Below the pieces are notes generated by a model. The model made no database searches. It was not told the origin of the DNA and saw nothing but the letters and a program-made list of their open reading frames with translations. The position numbers and the translations under genes are program-made. Shown in pieces: positions 56,012 through 64,000 of a stretch of 64,000 nt of DNA. Position 1 is the stretch's first letter, and each line of letters starts with the position of its first letter. This DNA is from an uncultured Lachnospiraceae bacterium (GTDB lineage: Bacteria; Bacillota; Clostridia; Lachnospirales; Lachnospiraceae), in NCBI GenBank assembly GCA_947243855.1, contig CAMXIK010000012.1, positions 1-64,000 of the forward strand. The letters run 5' to 3'.

Positions 56012-58885
56012 TTAGTCGGCGTTGATTTCACCGCCGGCCAGAGTACCCGCCGTACCGGTAATGATTTCACTTTCATCTTTCAGTCCGTAATAATACTCAT
56101 ACACATCCTTGGCAATCTGGGCCGCATAGTCGGATGTATAGCCGTTTGCCACACGCACCGTCACCGAAATCTCCGGCGAATCAAAAGGCGCGTAACTGAT
56201 AAAAAGCGCATGGTTGGGGCGGTTCCTATTCTCTTGGGCAGTACCCGTCTTTCCCGCCACGTTCACGTCCAGATCCTCAAAATAGCTCTTGCTTTCCACC
56301 ACCCTGCGCATACCGGTATGAATCGCATCCCAGTAGGATTGATCCATGTCAATCCGGTTTCTCACCGCAGCTTCATTGTCCCTGACCAATCCGCCGCTTT
56401 GATCCTCAATCTTATCCACCAGAGTTAGATTATAACATGTACCGCTGTTTGCCACGGTTGTAACGTATCGCGCAAGCCCGGCGGTGGTGTAGTTGTTTGT
56501 ACCATGGCCGATGGCGGAACGAACCGCGTCCAGATCGGAGACATCCGGCGCATACTCCTCGATCTCCACCCCGGAGGTCTCGGACAATCCGTACATATCC
56601 GCATATTTGGCCAGTTTCTGCAGTCCCACGTTATCGTTGTAAGTATCCCCCACAATGCTCATGCGGTAACCCACCTCGTAGAAAAACCAGTTACAGGAAT
56701 GCTGCAAACCACCCGTCACGTTCAAAGGCCCGTGTCCGTACCTGTTCCAGCATCGGGGCGGCGTCGGCACTTTATCAAAAAGCCCCACACAGTTGATCGT
56801 CTCCGTAAGCGAAATCACGCCTTCCATCAGACCCGCCGTGGCGGATACCGGCTTAAAGGTGGACCCAGGCGCCGTTCGCTGCTGAGTCGCATAATTCAAC
56901 ATCGGGCGGGACAGATCGTTTCTAAGCGCCGCAAAGTACGCCGCATCCACGCCGTTCGCCATACGGTTATTGTCATAGCTGGGATAGGAAGCCATGGCCC
57001 GCACTTCCCCCGTGTTTACATCCGTCACCACAATAGAGCCGGAATACGGATCAAGCGCCAGTTGGGAAGGCGTGAGATCTAGCTGTTCAATGCGGTTTCT
57101 GATAAACGCATAGGGCGTTACCGCGCCGGAATTAAACTGTGCGACCTCCTCCTCCGAAGGCTCCACAATCCCCTGTTCCAGAAGAAGCTCGCAGATCTGC
57201 CTGCCTGTCAGCTCATCGTTTAAAATCATATAGTGGTAAATTCTTTTGTCGAAATCCACGTCATGATCGAGCACGTCAAAAATGTATTCCAATATTTTAT
57301 TGTAGATCTCAACGGAATCCGAATAGCGCGAATCAATATCCAATTTGGCCACATTAATCCAATTCTGGGCAATGGCATAATTCAAATACTCGTTCAGGCT
57401 GATGACCTCATCTGTGGTCCATGCAATATAAGTTTCATCATTGACGTCAACCACATCCCGCATTAGGATATCACGGTCATAAAGCGTGGCGGCCACATAA
57501 CTCTCATAAACCTGATACTCTTCCGTCAGTATTTCATAAGGCGAACAGCTTTCCGTCAACTCGTCCTGCAAGGTGGCAAAAACACGCGCCTTCTTATCCA
57601 AATAAGCCGCCTGCACAGCCTGCTCCGTCTCTCCCGCATACTCGGAGGTAAAGTGGGAAGTGTCAATCACATTGTTGTTGATGCAGGCATAGTACACGTC
57701 GTAAATGGGAATGGGAATGTTCCCGCCGCTGCCCCCTTCCGGAGGCGTATATTCTTTGATGTTCTGTATCTTTGCCAGAAGGATACTGGCAAGCTTTGAT
57801 TCCAAAATATGATAACATGCTTTCTGCAGTCCGGTATCCAGTGTCAGGGTAATATCATTCCCTGCCGTCGGCTCCACCCGCTCCCTTGTTTCTACCACCT
57901 TACCCATATTATCGACATAGACGGTCTCAAAACCTTTTTTCCCCTGCAGTTCCATCTCCATGGAGGCCTCGATGCCTGATTTTCCTACGGTATCGTTCAA
58001 ATCGTAAGTCGGATCTTCCTCCTGCAGCTTTAGAAGTTCCTCCTGATCCACCCGGCCTGTATAACCGATCACCTGTGAATAATAGATGCTCTCGTTATAC
58101 TTTCTGACCGTTCCTTCCGCAATAGACACGCCGTCCAGCGTGTCCGCGTTTTCCATGATCACGGCCACCGTCTCCTGGGAAACATTCTCAGCCACCGTTG
58201 TGGCGATATAACGCTGATAACTGTTGGCGCTCATGGCATAACGGATCGTGATAATCTTTAGCACTTCCTCTTTGGAAAAGCCAAGCCCTTCCACAAAGCT
58301 GGAAGAGTCCTCGTCATCCGTATAATCGCCGATTCCGTAACGGCTTGTCCCGCATAGATAGGTGATCACGTCGTCGGGGGACGCTGTTTTCTCCCGCTCC
58401 TTTAAGTCGTCTATGGACGCATATCCGTAAATATCCGCTAAAAAACGTAAAAGCTGCGTGCCCTCCACATCATACGCGTACTCTCCGTTCCTGTCAATTT
58501 CTATGTGAAAATCACTGATCACACGGTCTCCGCTTTTCTCAATCATGGCAATCAGCCTGCGGATGGTGTTGTTTAAGTTCGCATTCTTTTTCCGCCCCGA
58601 CTCGTACACATCCTCTATGGTGACAGAGTATGCCAGTTCGTTGTATGCCAGAAGATTTCCGTCCCTGTCCATAATATTGCCTCTGGTAGCGGGGAGAGTT
58701 CTCTCCTTGGTGATTTTCAACTGAAAGTTGTTGTAATACTCCTCCCCGTCCACAATCTGCAACTGAAAAATACAGGAAATGAGATACCCTCCCATACCGA
58801 GAATGACAAGCATCAACACAAGCAGGCGCGAGGTAACCATATTCATGAAGTTTTCTTTAAAGTGCTCTAACAGTTCCTCAAACAA
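56012..58885 (-). CDS. mrdA: Penicillin-binding protein 2 (MrdA-type transpeptidase), unusually long
   Basis: 957 residues. One N-terminal membrane segment (about 16-40), a PBP dimerisation domain (TKERTLPATRGNIMDRDGN), and a transpeptidase domain with GSTFKP (SxxK, about residue 675), HSCNWFF (SxN) and AGKTGTAQE (KTG, about 878). Cross-links side-wall peptidoglycan with RodA. The region between the dimerisation and transpeptidase parts (about residues 370-600) is much longer than usual and holds helical inserts. Overlaps mreD by eight bases. Confidence 0.93.
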   Translation of the reverse strand: MFEELLEHFKENFMNMVTSRLLVLMLVILGMGGYLISCIFQLQIVDGEEYYNNFQLKITKERTLPATRGNIMDRDGNLLAYNELAYSVTIEDVYESGRKKNANLNNTIRRLIAMIEKSGDRVISDFHIEIDRNGEYAYDVEGTQLLRFLADIYGYASIDDLKEREKTASPDDVITYLCGTSRYGIGDYTDDEDSSSFVEGLGFSKEEVLKIITIRYAMSANSYQRYIATTVAENVSQETVAVIMENADTLDGVSIAEGTVRKYNESIYYSQVIGYTGRVDQEELLKLQEEDPTYDLNDTVGKSGIEASMEMELQGKKGFETVYVDNMGKVVETRERVEPTAGNDITLTLDTGLQKACYHILESKLASILLAKIQNIKEYTPPEGGSGGNIPIPIYDVYYACINNNVIDTSHFTSEYAGETEQAVQAAYLDKKARVFATLQDELTESCSPYEILTEEYQVYESYVAATLYDRDILMRDVVDVNDETYIAWTTDEVISLNEYLNYAIAQNWINVAKLDIDSRYSDSVEIYNKILEYIFDVLDHDVDFDKRIYHYMILNDELTGRQICELLLEQGIVEPSEEEVAQFNSGAVTPYAFIRNRIEQLDLTPSQLALDPYSGSIVVTDVNTGEVRAMASYPSYDNNRMANGVDAAYFAALRNDLSRPMLNYATQQRTAPGSTFKPVSATAGLMEGVISLTETINCVGLFDKVPTPPRCWNRYGHGPLNVTGGLQHSCNWFFYEVGYRMSIVGDTYNDNVGLQKLAKYADMYGLSETSGVEIEEYAPDVSDLDAVRSAIGHGTNNYTTAGLARYVTTVANSGTCYNLTLVDKIEDQSGGLVRDNEAAVRNRIDMDQSYWDAIHTGMRRVVESKSYFEDLDVNVAGKTGTAQENRNRPNHALFISYAPFDSPEISVTVRVANGYTSDYAAQIAKDVYEYYYGLKDESEIITGTAGTLAGGEINAD

Positions 58886-59396
58886 ACTTCTTTCCGCTCC
58901 TTAGTTCGCTGCGCTCAAGTCCCGTGTTGATCCAAAGGATGAGCGGATATAAAAGCAGGGTAACCGCAATGGTATACACGATTTCCGGCAGAATCACGTG
59001 CAGGACATAGTATGTAAACTCAAAACGTCCCCGCAGAAGAAACAGGATCACATAGCAGCCAATTCCGTAAAGGAAATCGCTGCACAAAATAAGCGCCACC
59101 GGCAGTTTGATGTCCTGCGGATAAAAAATAGCCGCAAACTTGCCGTTCATATAGCCGATGTACATGTATAAAAGCGCATAAAAGCCAATCACGCTGGCAA
59201 AAAAGATATCCACCAAAAGACCGCAGAAAAAACCGATCAACAGCCCTGTCTTCTCTCCCCGCATGAAGCCAAAGGAAGCCGTCAGCACAATCAGAAGATT
59301 CGGGACAATGCCGCCAAAGGCCAAAGCACGAAATACCGTGCACTGCAGCAGAAAGCATATAAAAATCAATATTGCGGTAATAATACCACGCTTCAT
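58878..59396 (-). CDS. mreD: Rod shape-determining protein MreD
   Basis: 172 residues, five or six membrane segments (ILIFICFLLQCTVF, LLIGFFCGLLVDIFFA, ILCSDFLYGIGCYVIL). Elongasome component. It lies between mreC (19 bases upstream) and the PBP2 gene, which it overlaps. Sequence conservation of MreD is weak, so position counts heavily. Confidence 0.88.
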   Translation of the reverse strand: MKRGIITAILIFICFLLQCTVFRALAFGGIVPNLLIVLTASFGFMRGEKTGLLIGFFCGLLVDIFFASVIGFYALLYMYIGYMNGKFAAIFYPQDIKLPVALILCSDFLYGIGCYVILFLLRGRFEFTYYVLHVILPEIVYTIAVTLLLYPLILWINTGLERSELRSGKKFV

Positions 59397-59414
59397 TGCA
59401 ATCTCTCCCTCTTC

Positions 59415-60284
59415 TCAATCGGGTACCGTTTGTTTCAATTCCATGATCACCAGCACTTCCTCCAGATGCTCAAAATCCACAGCCGGCGTTATGTAGCCGG
59501 ACTTGGTAAGGTTATTGGCGTCCGGTGCAATGGTGTTGATATAGCCGATCAAAATACCCGGCAGATACTTATCGCTGATGTCGGAAGTGACAACCTTATC
59601 TCCCTCTACCACCACATCATCGCTGTCCACCAACTGCTCAAACTCAATGACACCGGAGGCGTAGGTCTTGAGATTACCGGAAACAACCATGCGGTCAGCG
59701 CTGGAAAGCACCATGGCGCTCACGTTAGAGTCATCCGCAATAATGGACTTCACCTTGGCCCAGTTGGGACCCACATCAACCACGCGGCCCACTAGGCCGC
59801 TTCCCGCCATCACGTTCATATCCACGGCGATGCCGTCGCCAGCGCCCTTATTGATCACAAAAGAGTAAAACCAGTTGCCGGAATCCCTTGCGATGATCCG
59901 CGCGCCTGTCTTCTCATACTCGTCATACTGGGCGTCCAGACTGTAAAGCTCCCGCAGATTTGTCAGCTCATAGCGGTCCTGCTGTAGTCTGGTATTCTCT
60001 ATGGTCAGCTCATCCACCTTCTGTTTCAGCAGCTCATTCTGTTCCAAAAGCTCCCTGATCTGCACCAGTTCTTCCGACCGGCCGGACAACCAGCTTCCCA
60101 CAACGCTGATCCCCTCCTCAAAGGGAATCACAATATAGCCTGCAACGGCGGAAAGAGGCCCGCTGAACACCTTTGTATTGAAGGTAAGCAGCACCATAGC
60201 CGTACAGAGGATTGTTAAAATAAAAAGGAGATATTTACCGGGTAATGTAAATTTCTCTCCTTTTTTCTTTACGATTGGACTCAT
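59415..60284 (-). CDS. mreC: Rod shape-determining protein MreC
   Basis: 289 residues. One membrane segment (about 17-38), coiled coil (about 68-110, QIRELLEQNELLKQKVDEL), then the double beta-barrel domain (IARDSGNWFYSFVINKGAGD, GLVGRVVDVGPNWAKVKSII). Links MreB to the wall synthases. Overlaps mreB as ATGA. Confidence 0.93.
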   Translation of the reverse strand: MSPIVKKKGEKFTLPGKYLLFILTILCTAMVLLTFNTKVFSGPLSAVAGYIVIPFEEGISVVGSWLSGRSEELVQIRELLEQNELLKQKVDELTIENTRLQQDRYELTNLRELYSLDAQYDEYEKTGARIIARDSGNWFYSFVINKGAGDGIAVDMNVMAGSGLVGRVVDVGPNWAKVKSIIADDSNVSAMVLSSADRMVVSGNLKTYASGVIEFEQLVDSDDVVVEGDKVVTSDISDKYLPGILIGYINTIAPDANNLTKSGYITPAVDFEHLEEVLVIMELKQTVPD

Positions 60285-61291
60285 TTACTCATTCCTTCTA
60301 TCGCGTAAGCAATCGTTTTGTAGTTATCTTCTTTGATAATCTTTCCGAGACCGAGAGCTACGCTGGTTACCGGATTTTCAGAGACATTGACCTGCAGTCC
60401 CGTACCCTTGCTCATAAGAAGAGCCAGCCGGTTCACTTGGGAAGCGCCGCCGGTCAGATAAACGCCGTGCCGGTAAATGTCCGCTGCCAATTCGGGCGGG
60501 GTACGTTCCAAAATCACCTTGATATTATCTATGATAGAGTTAAAGTGCTCCACAAGGCACTCGTTTACCAGATCGGTAGGGATCTCTCTCTCCACGGGAA
60601 GTCCGGTCACGATATCCCGGCCGTAAACCACCGCGCCCTCCCTGTCCTGCTCAAGCTCATGCAGAGAAACTTTAACAACCTCCGCCGTCTTTCCGCCGAT
60701 GATCAGGCTGTATTCACGACGAACGGCAGCTTTAATAGCCTCGTCAAACTTTCGTCCGCCCACCTTGATCAGACGGCTTAACACAATTCCTCCAAGGGAA
60801 AGAATCGATATCTCCGTGGTGTCAAACCCCACGTTGACCACCAAAACGCCCTGCGAATTTTTCACATCAATGCCGAGTCCGAGCCCGTCCGCCACGGCCT
60901 TATCCACCATCATAACCTTTCTGGCCTTTACGTTAGACTCCTTGATCAGATCCTTGAACGCGCGCTTTTCCACTTCCGTCACATCCCACGGAACAGCGAT
61001 ATAGTAATCCGCCGGACGGACATTGTTCCGCATCATGCCGTTTAAAAAATATTTGATCAGCGTCTCCATGTTCTGGATATCCGCAATCACACCGTTGCTC
61101 AAAGGATATGTGATACTAATATTGCTCGGCGCTTTCTCGTACATCTCAAAGGCCGCGTCCCCGTATGCGAAAAGCGTCTTTTTGTTTTCGATCGCGATCA
61201 TATTCTTTTCTACAAAGACGTCGTCGTCCGCGCGGTTATAGATCTTGATGTTGCTGGTGCCAAGGTCGATTCCAAATGCGTTGTTTGCCAA
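60281..61291 (-). CDS. mreB: Rod shape-determining protein MreB
   Basis: 336 residues. Actin-like ATPase; phosphate motifs GIDLGTSNIKIY and VVNVGFDTTEISIL, and adenosine motif YLTGGASQVNRL. Forms filaments that direct the elongation machinery. The start codon appears to be TTG at 61291, with GAAAGGGG ten bases upstream; no ATG lies near. First gene of the mre-min cluster, behind radC. Confidence 0.94.
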   Translation of the reverse strand: MANNAFGIDLGTSNIKIYNRADDDVFVEKNMIAIENKKTLFAYGDAAFEMYEKAPSNISITYPLSNGVIADIQNMETLIKYFLNGMMRNNVRPADYYIAVPWDVTEVEKRAFKDLIKESNVKARKVMMVDKAVADGLGLGIDVKNSQGVLVVNVGFDTTEISILSLGGIVLSRLIKVGGRKFDEAIKAAVRREYSLIIGGKTAEVVKVSLHELEQDREGAVVYGRDIVTGLPVEREIPTDLVNECLVEHFNSIIDNIKVILERTPPELAADIYRHGVYLTGGASQVNRLALLMSKGTGLQVNVSENPVTSVALGLGKIIKEDNYKTIAYAIEGMSK

Positions 61292-61308
61292 GGTAAATTT
61301 ACCCCTTT

Positions 61309-62025
61309 CTATGATATCTCTGTCAGTAATTTACTCTCTTTGAAGCTGAAATAGCTGTTGTCTCCAAGGATAATATGGTCCACTAACGGAATATCCGTAA
61401 GCGCTCCCGTCCTCCCGATACGTTCCGTGACCAAAAGATCGTTCTCGCTGGGAAGGGGCTCTCCGCCCGGATGATTGTGCAGCAGCATAATATTAGCCGC
61501 CCCGCTCTGAAAAGCCAGTGTAAAGACTTCCCTCGGCGACAGGAGCGCCGCGTCCGCCGTGCCCTTGGAAATCATCTCCTCCCCGATCAGATGGAGACCG
61601 GAGTCAAAGAGCAAAAGCAGGATATGCTCTACGCTCTCGTGGCGCAGCCGCTCCATATAGTAGTCCGCAACGGACGCCGGATCATGAAAAGAAAGCCCGT
61701 TTTTTGCCTTCGCCCTCGCCATTCTCTTGGCGAACTCCGCGACGGCTTTGAGCTGAACCGCCTTTACTTCCCCGATCCCCTCTATTTTTTGCAGTTCCTT
61801 CACCGATATACGGTACAAGCCAAGCAGCCCGTTCCCATATCCGGCCGTCTGCGCAAGAACCCGCTCCCCCAGCTCCCTCGCGCTCATGCCCTTCGTTCCG
61901 GTACGAAGAAGAATCGCGAGCAGTTCCGAGTCCGTAAGGCTCTCGCTTCCATAGGCGGCAAATTTCTCATATGGAAGATTTTGCTGCCTGTAATATTCAT
62001 TGTTCTCATACTTGCCTGATTTCAT
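61309..62025 (-). CDS. radC: RadC family JAB/MPN-domain protein
   Basis: 238 residues. A helix-hairpin-helix region (about 75-100, LYRISVKELQKIEGIGEVKA) precedes the JAB1/MPN metalloprotease-like domain with HNHPGGEPLPSENDLL. Historically called a DNA-repair protein but the role is uncertain. The start at 62025 has GGAAAG seven bases upstream; a longer frame to 62100 lacks one. Standard neighbour of mreB. Confidence 0.92.
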   Translation of the reverse strand: MKSGKYENNEYYRQQNLPYEKFAAYGSESLTDSELLAILLRTGTKGMSARELGERVLAQTAGYGNGLLGLYRISVKELQKIEGIGEVKAVQLKAVAEFAKRMARAKAKNGLSFHDPASVADYYMERLRHESVEHILLLLFDSGLHLIGEEMISKGTADAALLSPREVFTLAFQSGAANIMLLHNHPGGEPLPSENDLLVTERIGRTGALTDIPLVDHIILGDNSYFSFKESKLLTEIS

Positions 62026-62155
62026 GCAATCTCTTTCCCGACAGCTTCTCTCCAAAAGTCCGGGCAGTGATTCGAATTTCCAAAAATCTCCTTTCTCCAA
62101 CGCTCATTTTAACACAATCGGATTTTGATGTACATAAAAAAAGAAATATTTTCCA

Positions 62156-63439
62156 TTAAATACGGCAGATCCCGCGATCCACCAGATTCTGCAGGCTCTT
62201 TAGGATGCCAAGCTTCGCGTGGGGGAAGGTCAGACCGCCCTGAAAGTAAACCGCGTAGGGCGGCGCGATGGGGCCGTCCGCGGAAAGCTCAATAGACGAG
62301 CCGGACACAAAAGCGCCCGCCGCCATAATTACCTTGGAGTCATAGCCGGGCATATCCCATGGTTCCGGCTTCACAAAGCTGTCCACTGGGGCCGCAGCCT
62401 GTATGCCCTCGCAGAAAGCGACGACCCCCTCTGGCGAACCGAAGGTCACAGCTTGAATGATGTCATGACGGCTCTCCTGTCCGTCCGGCACCACGGCAAA
62501 TCCTAATTTCTCGTAAATATTCGCCGCAAAGACGGCCCCTTTTAATGCGGACGCCGTCACCGTCGGCGCAAGAAACAGTCCCTGATAAAAAGCCGGAAGA
62601 ATGCCCAGCGAAGCGCCTACCTCTTTGGCAAGCCCCGGCGAGGTCAGGCGGCAGGCCGCATTTTCCACGCACTCCTTTTTCCCGGCAATGTACCCGCCGA
62701 TGGGAGCCAGTCCGCCGCCTGGATTCTTGATCAAAGACCCAACCACCATATCCGCCCCAACTTCGGAAGGCTCCATAGTTTCCACAAACTCCCCATAGCA
62801 GTTGTCAACCATCACAAGCACGTTCGGTTTGATTTTTTTTATAAAAGCGATCAGCTCTCCAATGCGTCCTACGGACAAGGTCGGTCTTGTCTGGTAGCCT
62901 TTGGAGCGTTGAATGGTAACCATTCTCGTCCGCTCACTAATGGCCGCCCGGATGCCCTCATAGTCAAAGCCCCCGTCTGGCAGAAGATCCACCTGTCTAT
63001 AGGTGATGCCGTACTCTGCGAGAGACCCTCTGGAAGGGCGGATACCGATGACTTCCTCCAAGGTATCGTAAGGCTTTCCCACGGGAGAAAGAAGCTCGTC
63101 GCCGGGCCGCAGATTACTCATCAGGGCCAAAGCCAGCGCGTGGGTGCCGCAGGTAATCTGGGGCCGCACCAGCGCATCCTCCGTCCGAAACACATCGGCA
63201 TACACGGCTTCCAAAGTGTCCCGGCCCAAGTCATTATAGCCGTAGCCCGTGGTTCCAAGCAGGCATGCCTCGCTCACATTAGCCTTCTGCATAGCGCTTA
63301 TTACCTTGAGCTGATTGTACTCTGCCGTTTGATCCATCTGCGCAAACCGCGGCGCAAGAGCGTCAAGTATCTCCTTTCCGAAGCGGTAAACTTCTTCTGT
63401 AATGCCAAATTTTTTGTACTGTTCACATAGCTGCATCAT
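62156..63439 (-). CDS. Methionine gamma-lyase family protein (YnbB/aluminium-resistance family)
   Basis: 427 residues. PLP-dependent fold. The PLP Lys is in VGSLIKNPGGGLAP; also GTTGYGYNDLGRD, VRPQITCGTHALALAL and MVTIQRSKGY. Members are called aluminium resistance or methionine gamma-lyase family proteins; substrate unproven. The start at 63439 (ATG ATG) has GGAG upstream. It follows miaA on the same strand, an order like Bacillus miaA and ynbB. Confidence 0.9.
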   Translation of the reverse strand: MMQLCEQYKKFGITEEVYRFGKEILDALAPRFAQMDQTAEYNQLKVISAMQKANVSEACLLGTTGYGYNDLGRDTLEAVYADVFRTEDALVRPQITCGTHALALALMSNLRPGDELLSPVGKPYDTLEEVIGIRPSRGSLAEYGITYRQVDLLPDGGFDYEGIRAAISERTRMVTIQRSKGYQTRPTLSVGRIGELIAFIKKIKPNVLVMVDNCYGEFVETMEPSEVGADMVVGSLIKNPGGGLAPIGGYIAGKKECVENAACRLTSPGLAKEVGASLGILPAFYQGLFLAPTVTASALKGAVFAANIYEKLGFAVVPDGQESRHDIIQAVTFGSPEGVVAFCEGIQAAAPVDSFVKPEPWDMPGYDSKVIMAAGAFVSGSSIELSADGPIAPPYAVYFQGGLTFPHAKLGILKSLQNLVDRGICRI

Positions 63440-63512
63440 CGGAAACTCCATTTCCTCTCTATTTTGTCTTGTGCATTTTATATAAATTCCGTTTCGTTTT
63501 TTCGACAAATCC

Positions 63513-64000
63513 TTACAGGATAATCCCTTTTTCGTGCAGGAAATCCTGCATGAACCCCAGTATTTTTTGACTATTGTAGTCAAAAACGCTTTTTTCCGCC
63601 CAAATTACCTCTTTTTCGCGCCTAAACCAAGTAAGCTGTCTTTTCGCAAAATGTCTGGTGTCCCGTTTTATCAGGTAAACAGCCTCTTCCAGCGGTATCT
63701 CTCCTTCCAGATAAGCCAAAATCTCTTTATAGCCAAGTCCCTGCATAGAAACCATGCCCTTGTGGCAGCCCATAGCCTGCAAAGCGCGCACTTCCTCCAC
63801 CAGCCCCTTCTCCATCATCAAATCCACCCGCGCGTCAATCTGCCGGTAAATGCTGTCCCGGTCGTCGTTTAAGACAAAATAAGCAGACTGATAAGACGGG
63901 CTGTTCTGCCTTTGTTCCCGGTTGTGGTCAGAAATCTTTTTTCCGGTCTTCTCGTAAAACTCAATGGCGCGGATCACCCGCTTGACATTGTTGGCGTGAA
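63513..64000 (-). CDS. miaA: tRNA dimethylallyltransferase MiaA, C-terminal part (5' end beyond window)
   Basis: The frame is open to base 64000, so only the last 162 codons are seen. NNVKRVIRAIEFYEKTGKKI at the start of the visible part is the conserved tRNA-recognition stretch; YKEILAYLEGEIPLEEAV and RHFAKRQLTWFRRE follow, ending with a C-terminal extension. MiaA prenylates A37 of tRNAs reading U-initial codons. Confidence 0.94.
   Translation of the reverse strand, partial: HANNVKRVIRAIEFYEKTGKKISDHNREQRQNSPSYQSAYFVLNDDRDSIYRQIDARVDLMMEKGLVEEVRALQAMGCHKGMVSMQGLGYKEILAYLEGEIPLEEAVYLIKRDTRHFAKRQLTWFRREKEVIWAEKSVFDYNSQKILGFMQDFLHEKGIIL

Overview
The window looks like a low-to-middling GC Clostridia chromosome, most likely Lachnospiraceae. 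The reasons are gene families and gene order: rsmD-coaD-ylbJ synteny, the TIGR03960/TIGR03936 radical SAM pair leading into rng-rplU-prp-rpmA-obg-yhbY-nadD-yqeK-rsfS, an L27 with a Prp-cleaved N-terminus, a divergent lexA/yneA pair, and one elongasome plus MinCDE cluster. No rRNA, tRNA, CRISPR array, insertion sequence or prophage was seen. No intergenic gap exceeds about 300 bases.

Layout. 1-9.8 kb (mostly + strand): the end of a type IIA topoisomerase A subunit, rsmD, coaD, a coiled-coil protein, a membrane-anchored amidase, ylbJ (- strand), a HAD phosphatase, YgiQ, an SDR and a small membrane protein. 9.8-17.5 kb: an RluA synthase, recU behind a candidate SOS box, then a partial histidine operon (hisZ-hisG-SIMPL gene-hisD-hisB-hisIE). 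Its HisIE carries an extra HisF-like domain that appears catalytically dead. 17.5-29.4 kb: radical SAM genes, a C39-like cysteine peptidase homologue, a membrane-tethered MerR with YbjQ, RNase G, NUDIX, a first lspA, and the L21-Prp-L27-Obg-YhbY-NadD-YqeK-RsfS ribosome/NAD block.

29.4-45.5 kb is more accessory: DUF378, AraC-GyrI, lexA/yneA with several LexA-box-like sites, a WYL regulator, two GyrI/effector-binding proteins, an SPL-type radical SAM protein, an RsiV-like lipoprotein, a tyrosine recombinase, TtcA, an AI-2E family transporter, a cytidylate-kinase-like protein, a large two-repeat surface protein, and a cstA operon whose leader contains an intrinsic terminator. 45.5-64 kb (- strand throughout): aroB-lspA-rluD, then HlyD-like/YggS/SepF, a P-loop protein, then radC, mreB-mreC-mreD-PBP2-minC-minD-minE-rodA-mgsA-dacA for cell shape and division-site selection, and finally a methionine gamma-lyase family protein next to the end of miaA.

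The most unusual signals are these. (1) A two-hairpin repeat occurs directly after the stop codons of minE and mgsA, with compensatory base-pair changes between the copies. (2) HisIE carries a degenerate HisF-like barrel. (3) The cstA operon has an attenuator-like leader. (4) A membrane-anchored MerR sits behind a 19-bp-spacer promoter. (5) A LexA-box-like site abuts the -35 of recU. All functional statements rest on motif recognition by eye; no database search or folding program was run.
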